Positions 5,182 through 10,849 of a DNA stretch of 10,849 nucleotides are shown in pieces (positions within the stretch are counted from its first letter, which is position 1; each line of letters begins with the position of its first letter). The position numbers and the translations under genes were made by a program. The stretch comes from Actinomycetes bacterium. Lineage in GTDB: Bacteria; Actinomycetota; Coriobacteriia; Anaerosomatales; JAJZPX01. The stretch spans positions 1 to 10,849 of the forward strand of contig JAJZPX010000046.1 in assembly GCA_021811025.1 (NCBI GenBank), given 5' to 3'. The notes under the pieces are model-generated. The model worked only from the letters and a program-made list of their open reading frames with translations, made no database searches and was not told where the DNA came from.

Positions 5182-6426
5182 ATGGGCTGCGCTGCCGAGA
5201 CACCCGCGCGCCGCATCATCGTCGCCGGCGCCGGGTACGCCGGGACGACGTGCGGCATCCGGCTCGCGCGAGGCGTGCGGCCCGAGGACTCCCTCGACAT
5301 CCTCATCGTCGAGCCGAACCCCTGCCAGCAGGCGCTCTCCGAGCTCGACCTCGTGGCGGTGGGCCCCAACCGGCCGGAGTTCTGCGAGCTGTGGCACCCC
5401 ACGCTCTATCGCGGGCTCCCCGTCACCGTCTGCTACAACCGGGTGGCCGACGTGCTGCCGGACTCCAACGAGATAGTGGTGGAGGGGGGCGAGCGCGTGG
5501 GGTACTGGAGGCTCGTGCTCGCGACCGGCGCGGTCGCGTCGACACCGCCCATCCCCGGGCTCGTCGAGCACGCGTCGACGATGTGGTCGGTGGAGGACGC
5601 GCGCCGGCTGCAGCGGCGCAGCCAGGCGGTGCTGACCGCGGCCGCGCGCATGGCGGATCGCACGGAGCGGCGGCGTACGATGAGCTACACGGTCGTAGGC
5701 GGCGGCGCCACGGGCGTCGAGATCGTCGGGACGCTGGCGCAGATGCTGCCGAAGCGCGTCCGGGATGCCGGGCTCGACCCCTCGGACCTGAACGTGCACC
5801 TCGTTGAAGGCCGCGACGACATCCTCTTCGACCTCCCCGAGCGCGAGCGCGCGAGAGCGGTGCGCCGTCTGGAGCGCATGGGGGTCGAGGTGATCACCGG
5901 GGCCTTCGTCTCGCGCGTCGAGGACGGGGTGGTCGTGCTCGCCGACGGGCGGCGCGTCGACAGCACCGTGCTCGTTTGGGCCGGGGGGGCGAAGGCGGAC
6001 CCCCACGCGTCCGAGTGGGGACTGGAGACGTCGGCGAACGGCCGAGTGGTGGTCGACGAGAGCTTGCGCTGCGTCTCGCACCCGAACGTCTACGCCATCG
6101 GGGACGTCGCCGAGGCGCGCAACCCGGCGACGGGCGCGCCCTTGATGATGCTGGCGCAGATGGCGATCCAGGAGGGGCCGGCCGCGGCGGACAACATCCT
6201 GCGCGAGGCGCGCGGCGAGGCGGTGAGGCCGTTCAAGCCGCACTTCCGCGGCGAGTTCGTGAGCGTCGGGCCGACATGGGGCGTCGGGTGGATGTACGGC
6301 GTCCCGCTCACCGGCATACCGGCGATCACGATGAAGCGGATCACGTACGTGAAGTACTGGCTGCAGGTCGGCGGCCTCCGGCTGGCCGCGAAGCGCACGC
6401 GGGAGATGCTCGCGCTCGCACGCTGA
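5182..6426 (+). CDS. FAD-dependent pyridine nucleotide-disulfide oxidoreductase family, NDH-2-like NAD(P)H dehydrogenase
   Basis: This 414-residue two-dinucleotide-binding-domain flavoprotein probably oxidises NAD(P)H and passes electrons to a quinone at the membrane. The FAD motif is GAGYAG (16-21). The NAD(P) motif is GGGATG (173-178), followed by Val-Glu. The second FAD contact is YAIGDVAEA, with Asp308. An Ala-Gln-x-Ala-x-Gln signature at 325-330 is characteristic of type II NADH dehydrogenases and lines the quinone site. No Cys-x4-Cys redox disulfide is present, so it is not a thioredoxin or lipoamide reductase. The C-terminal stretch (KYWLQVGGLRLAAKRTREML) is amphipathic and fits membrane attachment. 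The ATG follows GAAGGAG. It is divergent from the glutaredoxin/FTRc operon and in line with the downstream ATPase after a 122-base gap. Sulfide:quinone reductase is a less likely relative because its Cys pattern is missing. Confidence 0.85.
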   Translation: MGCAAETPARRIIVAGAGYAGTTCGIRLARGVRPEDSLDILIVEPNPCQQALSELDLVAVGPNRPEFCELWHPTLYRGLPVTVCYNRVADVLPDSNEIVVEGGERVGYWRLVLATGAVASTPPIPGLVEHASTMWSVEDARRLQRRSQAVLTAAARMADRTERRRTMSYTVVGGGATGVEIVGTLAQMLPKRVRDAGLDPSDLNVHLVEGRDDILFDLPERERARAVRRLERMGVEVITGAFVSRVEDGVVVLADGRRVDSTVLVWAGGAKADPHASEWGLETSANGRVVVDESLRCVSHPNVYAIGDVAEARNPATGAPLMMLAQMAIQEGPAAADNILREARGEAVRPFKPHFRGEFVSVGPTWGVGWMYGVPLTGIPAITMKRITYVKYWLQVGGLRLAAKRTREMLALAR

Positions 6427-6520
6427 GCCTCGGCGGGCTACTTGCCAACACGCCGCAAGGGTCTCACCATTCGTTAGCGATGCCGCAATCACTCGGACCC
6501 CCTGGGAAGCGTTGCGGACT

Positions 6521-6540
6521 CGAACGAACCCGAACGAAGG
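6521..6540 (+). repeat. Two tandem 10-bp repeats just upstream of the ATPase start
   Basis: CGAACGAACC (6521-6530) is followed directly by CGAACGAAGG (6531-6540), nine of the second unit's bases being in register apart from the last two. The second copy ends in the GAAGG that probably serves as the ribosome site for the ATPase ATG at 6549. The remaining gap (6427-6520) shows no convincing terminator or promoter. Confidence 0.4.
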
Positions 6541-6548
6541 CGTGACGC

Positions 6549-9434
6549 ATGCCCACAGAAGGTCCTGTGTGCGACCCCGAGGTCTCGTGCCATGAGATGC
6601 CGCGCCAAACGGTTCTCGAGACACTCGGTACGAGCGAGCGCGGCCTGACCGAGGACGAGGCGGCCAAACGCCTCGGGCAACACGGCCGGAATGAGATCCG
6701 CGAGGTCCGCGGACGGCCGCTGTGGCTGAAGTTCCTCGAGAACTTCTACCACCTGTTCGCGATCATGCTGTGGGTCGGCGGCATCCTGTCGTTCGTCGGA
6801 GGCATGCCGCAGCTCGGGTACGCGATCTTCGCCGTCATCTTCATCAACGCGGTCTTCTCCTTTTGGCAGGAGTTCAAGGCCGAGAAGGCGACCGAGGCGC
6901 TCAAAGCGATGATCCCGTCGAAGACGAAGGTCATCCGCGACGGCGAGGTGAGGGAGATCCTCGCGGCCGAGATCGTCCCGGGCGACATCCTCGTGCTCGA
7001 GGAGGGCGACAACATCTCGGCCGACGCCCGGCTCATCGAGGAGTTCGAGCTCCGGACGAACAACGCCACCCTCACCGGCGAGTCCGAGCCCGTGCGCAAG
7101 ACGTCGTCGCAGCACAAGGACGACCGGCTCACCGTCGTCGAGATGCCGAACCTCGTCTTCGCCGGGACGTCCGTCGCCTACGGCGGCGGCAAGGCCGCCG
7201 TGTACGCCACCGGCATGAACACGCAGTTCGGCAAGATCGCGCAGCTCACGCAGAGCGTGAAGCAGGAGCTGTCGCCGCTGCAGAAGCAGATGGAGAAGGT
7301 CGTGCAGCTCGTCGCGATCCTGGCGATGGGCCTCGGCGTGCTCTTCTTCGTGCTCGGCTACTACGTCTCCGGGCTGACGCTGATCGAGGGCTTCGTGTTC
7401 GCCGTCGGCATCGTGGTCGCGAACGTGCCCGAAGGCCTGCTGCCGACCGTGAGCCTCGCCCTCGCGATGGGCGTGCAGCGGATGGCGGGCCGGCACGCGC
7501 TCATCAAGAAGCTCTCCTCCGTCGAGACGCTCGGCTCCACCACCGTCATCTGCACGGACAAGACCGGGACGCTCACCAAGAACGAGATGACGGTGCGCGA
7601 CATCTGGGTGAACGGGCAGCACATCCAGGTGCTCGGCAGCGGCTACGAGCCCACGGGCGAGTTCATGCACGAGGGGACGTACCTGAGCGCGAAGCAGGAG
7701 CAGGCGCTGCAGATACTCGTGCGCGCCGCGGCGCTCGCGAACAACGCGCGCCTCATCCCGCCTTCCGAGGACAAGGACACCTGGACGATCCTCGGCGACC
7801 CGACCGAGGCCGCCCTGCTCGTCGCGGCCGAGAAGGCGGGCTTCGACCACGAGAAGGAGCTCAAGGCGTACCGCCGCGTCTTCGAGCTGCCCTTCGACTC
7901 CGTCCGCAAGCGGATGACGACGATCCACCTCCACAAGTTCGGCCGCATCGGCTACGTGAAGGGCGCGCCGAAGGAGGTCCTGGACCTCTCGACCCGCATC
8001 GCCACGCTCGACGGCTCTCGAGAAGTGACGGCCGAGGACCGCGAGGCGATCGTCGCTCAGAACGACGAATTCGCGAGGAACGGCCTGCGCGTGCTCGCGA
8101 TGGCGTACCGCGAGATCCCGGACGAGGAGACGGACTACTCGCCCGAGAAGACCGAGCGCGAGCTGGTGTTCGTCGGCCTGATGGCGATGCAGGACCCGCC
8201 GCGAGACGAGGTCGCCAAGGCGGTCGAGGAATGCCGCACCGCCGGCATCAAGATCATCATGATCACCGGTGACTACGGGCTCACCGCGGAGTCGATCGCG
8301 CGGCGCATCGGCATCATCACCGGCCCGTCCGCCACGATCGTCACCGGCGTCGACCTCAACCACATGCCGCAGGCGGAGCTCGAGGAGCACCTCGCGAAGG
8401 ACGACGTGCTGTTCGCGCGCGTCGCTCCCGAGCACAAGATGCAGATCGCGCAGGCGCTGAAGGACATGGGGCACGTCGTCGCGATGACCGGCGACGGCGT
8501 GAACGACGCTCCCGCGCTCAAGGTCGCCGACATAGGCGTCGCAATGGGCATCGCGGGCACGGACGTCGCGAAGGAAGCGGCGGACATGATACTCACCGAC
8601 GACAACTTCGCGAGCATCGTGAACGCGATCGAGGAAGGCCGCGCAGTCTACGACAACATCCGGCGGTTCGTGACGTACATCTTCACGAGCAACATCCCGG
8701 AGATCGTCCCGTTCATCCTGTTCGTCGTGTTCAAGATCCCGCTGCCGCTCACGGTCATGCAGATACTGGCGATCGACCTCGGCACCGACATGATCCCGGC
8801 GCTCGCCCTCGGCACCGAGGCGCCCGAGCCCGGCATCATGAAGCGGCCGCCCAGGCCGGCGAAGGAGCGCCTGCTCAACTGGCCGCTTCTGTGGCGCGCG
8901 TATCTCTTCCTCGGCCCGATCCAGGCTGCCGCGGCGATGTTCGCCTTCTACTGGATGTACTGGTCGCACGGGTGGCGGCCGTACATGGGCGTGGCCGGCA
9001 TGACGGCGATGGGCGCGGGCGCGGCGGGAGCGCTGCTCTACGCGAAGGCCACCACGATGACGCACGCCGCGACCGTGACCACCCAGATCGGCAACGGCTT
9101 CGCACAGCGCACCAATCGCGAGTCGATCTTCAAGGTCGGCTTCTTCAGCAACCGCTTCCTGCTCTGGGGCATCCTGATCGAGATCATCGCGATCAACATC
9201 CTGATCTACGTGCAGCCGTTCCAGAGGATCTTCGAGCACGGACCCCTGCAGTGGCAGGACTGGGTGGTCCTAACCGCGCTCGTCCCCACGCTGCTCGTCG
9301 CGGACGAGATCAGGAAGTTCTTCTACCGCAAGCGCCACCCGCTGCACGCTGAGGCGATCGCGACTTCGGCGGCACCACGGGCCGCCTCGAAGGCCGATAC
9401 CCGCCGCGAGCAACGGCGAGCCAAGGCCGGGTAG
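6549..9434 (+). CDS. P-type cation ATPase of the P2C (Na,K-ATPase alpha-like) group
   Basis: This 961-residue membrane pump has a full P2 layout: N-terminal cation-ATPase domain, M1-M2, actuator domain with TGES (176-179), M3-M4, phosphorylation site DKTGT (Asp337), nucleotide domain with KGAPKE (Lys471), hinge TGDGVNDAPAL (647-657) and M5-M10. M4 reads VANVPEGLL (Glu295), M5 TSNIPEIVPF (Ser714, Asn715, Glu718) and M6 IDLGTDMIPALALG (Asp743, Asp747). These match Na,K-ATPase and not the SERCA pattern VAAIPEGLP. GIMKRPPR after M6 and DEIRKFFYRKR at the end also follow the Na,K-ATPase pattern. In M8 a Gln is kept (846), but the Asp of Na+ site III is Asn849. No beta subunit gene is adjacent. The start at 6549 has GAAGG eight bases before it; Met17 is an alternative. 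Na+ export with K+ uptake is the best guess; the substrate is inferred. Confidence 0.93.
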   Translation: MPTEGPVCDPEVSCHEMPRQTVLETLGTSERGLTEDEAAKRLGQHGRNEIREVRGRPLWLKFLENFYHLFAIMLWVGGILSFVGGMPQLGYAIFAVIFINAVFSFWQEFKAEKATEALKAMIPSKTKVIRDGEVREILAAEIVPGDILVLEEGDNISADARLIEEFELRTNNATLTGESEPVRKTSSQHKDDRLTVVEMPNLVFAGTSVAYGGGKAAVYATGMNTQFGKIAQLTQSVKQELSPLQKQMEKVVQLVAILAMGLGVLFFVLGYYVSGLTLIEGFVFAVGIVVANVPEGLLPTVSLALAMGVQRMAGRHALIKKLSSVETLGSTTVICTDKTGTLTKNEMTVRDIWVNGQHIQVLGSGYEPTGEFMHEGTYLSAKQEQALQILVRAAALANNARLIPPSEDKDTWTILGDPTEAALLVAAEKAGFDHEKELKAYRRVFELPFDSVRKRMTTIHLHKFGRIGYVKGAPKEVLDLSTRIATLDGSREVTAEDREAIVAQNDEFARNGLRVLAMAYREIPDEETDYSPEKTERELVFVGLMAMQDPPRDEVAKAVEECRTAGIKIIMITGDYGLTAESIARRIGIITGPSATIVTGVDLNHMPQAELEEHLAKDDVLFARVAPEHKMQIAQALKDMGHVVAMTGDGVNDAPALKVADIGVAMGIAGTDVAKEAADMILTDDNFASIVNAIEEGRAVYDNIRRFVTYIFTSNIPEIVPFILFVVFKIPLPLTVMQILAIDLGTDMIPALALGTEAPEPGIMKRPPRPAKERLLNWPLLWRAYLFLGPIQAAAAMFAFYWMYWSHGWRPYMGVAGMTAMGAGAAGALLYAKATTMTHAATVTTQIGNGFAQRTNRESIFKVGFFSNRFLLWGILIEIIAINILIYVQPFQRIFEHGPLQWQDWVVLTALVPTLLVADEIRKFFYRKRHPLHAEAIATSAAPRAASKADTRREQRRAKAG

Positions 9435-9510
9435 GCCCAACCGCGCGGGAAGTGGATTGGAGTAGGATGCTAGTGCACGCGACTTGGGAGATCGAGGGAG
9501 GGCGCGCGAG

Positions 9511-10158
9511 GTGAAGGTCATCATCGCGGGGTGCGGGCGCGTCGGCGCGCTGCTGGCCGGGAAGCTCTCGGCCGAGGGCCATGACGTCGCCGTCATCGAC
9601 AAGGATCCCACCGCGTTCCTCCGGCTGCCGAAGGCCTTCCAGGGGACGACGGTCCCCGGCCTCGTGTTCGACCGCGACGCGCTCAACGCAGCGGGCGCGG
9701 ACAGGGCGGACGCCTTCGTCGCGGTGACGAGCGGAGACAACAGCAACGTCGTCTCCGCGACGATCGCGCGCGACATCTTCCGCGTTCCGAAGGTGGTCGC
9801 GCGAATCTTCGACCCGCGCCGCGCGGACATCTACCGGCGCCTCGGCATCCCGACCGTGTCGTCGGTCTCCTGGGCCGCCAACGAGATCCTCTCGATCGTC
9901 CTGCACCAGGAGCTCGTACGCGACGTCACGCTCGGCGACGGCGAGGTGCAGCTCGTGAAGACGTCGATCGCCCCGCGGCTGGTAGGCCGGACCGCCGACG
10001 ACCTGCGCATCCCGGGAGAGGTCGTCGTGGTCGCGATCGTGCGCGGAGGCAAGTCGTTCATCCCCGTCGACGGCACCATCTTCCGGGAAGGCGACATCGC
10101 CGAGCTTGCCGTGCTGACGTCGTCGATGCCCAAGCTCAAGAAGATGCTCGTCCCGTAG
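9511..10158 (+). CDS. RCK/TrkA-type potassium channel regulator (RCK_N plus RCK_C)
   Basis: This 215-residue cytoplasmic protein binds nucleotides and gates K+ transporters of the Trk/Ktr type. The Rossmann motif Gly-Cys-Gly-Arg-Val-Gly is at 7-12, with the acidic residue of VIDKD ending the second strand near residue 31. The RCK_N domain covers about residues 1-130, and a C-terminal RCK_C-like part (LVKTSIAPRLVGRTADDLRIP...GDIAELAVL) follows. The GTG at 9511 has GGGAGG nine bases upstream and begins the first beta strand; an upstream TTG (9484) is rejected. It sits 76 bases after the ATPase and nine bases before a second RCK gene. No TrkH/KtrB membrane subunit is seen here, so the partner must lie elsewhere. 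A TAGGAT at 9463-9468 could be a -10, but no good -35 accompanies it. Confidence 0.9.
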   Translation: MKVIIAGCGRVGALLAGKLSAEGHDVAVIDKDPTAFLRLPKAFQGTTVPGLVFDRDALNAAGADRADAFVAVTSGDNSNVVSATIARDIFRVPKVVARIFDPRRADIYRRLGIPTVSSVSWAANEILSIVLHQELVRDVTLGDGEVQLVKTSIAPRLVGRTADDLRIPGEVVVVAIVRGGKSFIPVDGTIFREGDIAELAVLTSSMPKLKKMLVP

Positions 10159-10167
10159 GAGGATGCG

Positions 10168-10596
10168 ATGTACGTGGTGATCGTAGGCGGCGGCAAGGTA
10201 GGGTCGTGGCTGGCGCGCATCCTCGGCGAGGAGGGCCACCAGGTCGCGGTGGTCGAGTTCCGGCGCGACACGTGCAACAAGCTCACGAACGAGATGGCGC
10301 TGTTCCAGAACGAGAACGTGCGCGTGATCTGCGGAGACGGCGACGAGCCGTACGTGCTCGAGGACGTCAACGTCGGCAAGGCGGACGCCGTGGTCGCGGC
10401 GACGGGCGACGACGAGGACAACCTCGTCGTGTGCCTGCTCAGCAAGTACGAGTACCACGTGCCGATGACGATCGCGAGGATCAACAACCCAAAGAACGAG
10501 TGGCTGTTCACCGAGGAGTTCGGCGTGGACATGTCCGTGTCGAACACCGGGATGATCGCGAAGCTCCTCGAGCAGAAGGTCACCGAGACCGGCTGA
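10168..10596 (+). CDS. Single-domain RCK_N (TrkA_N) potassium transport regulator
   Basis: This 142-residue protein is made of the RCK_N Rossmann domain alone, with Gly-Gly-Gly-Lys-Val-Gly at 7-12 and Glu at the end of strand two (VAVVEFRRD). Other RCK_N features are GDGDEPYVLEDVNVGKADAVVAATGDDEDN and ARINNPKNEWLF. It lacks the RCK_C domain that its upstream neighbour has. AGGAGG four to five bases before the ATG gives a strong ribosome site, and nine bases separate it from the first RCK gene, so the two are one operon. The two may form a hetero-octameric ring, or this one may act alone on the same transporter. It lies 167 bases upstream of kdpF. Confidence 0.9.
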   Translation: MYVVIVGGGKVGSWLARILGEEGHQVAVVEFRRDTCNKLTNEMALFQNENVRVICGDGDEPYVLEDVNVGKADAVVAATGDDEDNLVVCLLSKYEYHVPMTIARINNPKNEWLFTEEFGVDMSVSNTGMIAKLLEQKVTETG

Positions 10597-10631
10597 GCGC
10601 GCGGGAAACGGGCGCGAAACGCCGCGAAAAC

Positions 10632-10647
10632 GGGGGGCCTGCCCTCC
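10632..10647 (+). terminator. Weak G-C hairpin after the RCK operon
   Basis: GGGGGG (10632-10637) can pair with CCCTCC (10642-10647) around a four-base loop, with one G-U pair. An A-rich stretch rather than a U-tract follows. It may slow or end transcription of the RCK genes, but it does not meet the usual intrinsic-terminator form. Confidence 0.25.
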
Positions 10648-10657
10648 GAGGGGGAAA

Positions 10658-10698
10658 ACAACCGCGACTGTTGTAAAGCGGCCGTCGAGGAGTATCCT
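10658..10698 (+). promoter_or_regulatory. Candidate kdp promoter with a dyad overlapping the -35
   Basis: TTGTAA (10671-10676) and TATCCT (10693-10698) are 16 bases apart, 65 bases before kdpF. An inverted repeat ACAAC-N7-GTTGT (10658-10662 and 10670-10674) overlaps the -35, a repressor-like position. In the leader, GGACG-type units repeat near 10720-10732. I see no E. coli-like KdpE box and no c-di-AMP (ydaO) riboswitch core. Pattern only. Confidence 0.4.
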
Positions 10699-10763
10699 TT
10701 CACGATTATGGCCTGAAGCCGGACGGACGGACGTCCTTCGAGTGGCGCGGAGATGACACCTGC

Positions 10764-10849
10764 ATGAGTGGTGAGTACCTGGCTGTGGGCCTGATCTCGC
10801 TCGGCCTGCTGGTCTACCTGGTGTACGTGCTGTTCAGACCGGAGAAGTT
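10764..10849 (+). CDS. kdpF: Potassium-transporting ATPase small subunit KdpF (partial at window end)
   Basis: This ORF opens at the ATG at 10764 and runs off the window after 28 codons. It is a single hydrophobic helix (EYLAVGLISLGLLVYLVYVLF) followed by Arg-Pro-Glu-Lys, the hallmark of actinobacterial-type KdpF, which is only about 29 residues long; the window probably stops one codon before the stop. KdpF stabilises the KdpABC high-affinity K+ pump in the membrane, and kdpA, kdpB and kdpC should follow on the same strand. GGAG lies about 11 bases upstream of the ATG. The RCK genes and P2C pump upstream make a potassium role coherent. Confidence 0.85.
   Translation, partial: MSGEYLAVGLISLGLLVYLVYVLFRPEK

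Noticed and set aside
5088..5402. An N-terminal extension of the glutaredoxin
   Set aside because: The thioredoxin fold begins at the Met at 5087, which has a good ribosome site. The extension runs into the divergent gene and has no recognisable sequence.
5137..6624. A 495-codon open frame on the minus strand opposite the NDH-2-like gene
   Set aside because: It is an antisense shadow; the plus strand carries intact FAD and NAD motifs and a good ribosome site.
6489..9239. A 916-codon open frame on the minus strand opposite the P-type ATPase
   Set aside because: Its composition is Arg/Asp/His/Glu-rich with no domain pattern, the typical antisense shadow of a GC-rich gene. The plus-strand ATPase motifs are unambiguous.
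10597..10763. A c-di-AMP (ydaO-type) riboswitch upstream of kdpF
   Set aside because: The leader is short and I cannot find the conserved ydaO core segments; only a promoter, a dyad and short GGACG repeats are visible.
10753..10767. A four-codon mini-ORF (Met-Thr-Pro-Ala) whose stop overlaps the kdpF ATG
   Set aside because: GGAG abuts its ATG, too close to act as its ribosome site. The overlap is most likely chance.
1..10849. tRNA, rRNA, CRISPR arrays, insertion sequences, prophage or attachment sites
   Set aside because: No cloverleaf-like segments, spaced repeats, transposase or integrase motifs were seen. The region reads as ordinary chromosomal operons.

Overview
The window is about 70% GC by eye. 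It has strong Shine-Dalgarno sites, GTG starts, short intergenic gaps and several start/stop overlaps. The gene set combines branched-chain amino-acid uptake, a cysteine synthase paired with an Rrf2 regulator, ferredoxin-linked thiol redox genes, a Na,K-ATPase-like pump and Kdp. This suggests an anaerobic, high-GC, actinobacterial-type genome, perhaps of the Coriobacteriia/OPB41 kind. That placement is inference; no rRNA or marker gene is present.

Layout. (1) 1-2195, minus strand: livK (substrate-binding lipoprotein) followed by livH (permease, running off the left edge). A large stem-loop lies between them. (2) 2393-3762, minus strand: cysK, overlapping by one base an Rrf2/CymR-like regulator whose C-terminus ends in Met-Tyr-Tyr-Ile. 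(3) 3939-4196, plus strand: a short NfeD-like membrane protein. (4) 4186-5087, minus strand: a glutaredoxin-like protein, then a gene that at first looks like two broken ORFs (4654-4848 and 4186-4638). These are in the same frame and separated by one TGA. Read through, they give a single 220-residue ferredoxin-thioredoxin-reductase catalytic-domain (FTRc) protein fused to a Rieske domain. The TGA falls exactly on the redox-active Cys of the first Cys-Pro-Cys motif, and a hairpin follows it at a bacterial-SECIS-like distance. I read this as a selenoprotein, and it is the most interesting object in the window. (5) 5182-6426, plus strand: an NDH-2-like FAD/NAD oxidoreductase. (6) 6549-10849, plus strand: a P2C (Na,K-ATPase-like) P-type ATPase, two RCK/TrkA proteins and the start of kdpF. 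This is an ion-homeostasis block centred on K+.

How the parts may work together (inference). The glutaredoxin and the Sec-FTRc-Rieske protein would form a short electron relay: low-potential donor, Rieske cluster, 4Fe-4S with Sec-Cys site, glutaredoxin, target disulfides. CysK and the Rrf2 protein probably form a cysteine-sensing pair, as CysK and CymR do in Bacillus. The P2C pump, the RCK proteins and Kdp would jointly set cytoplasmic K+ and Na+. Most remaining long ORFs on opposite strands or in other frames are GC-driven shadows and are not annotated.
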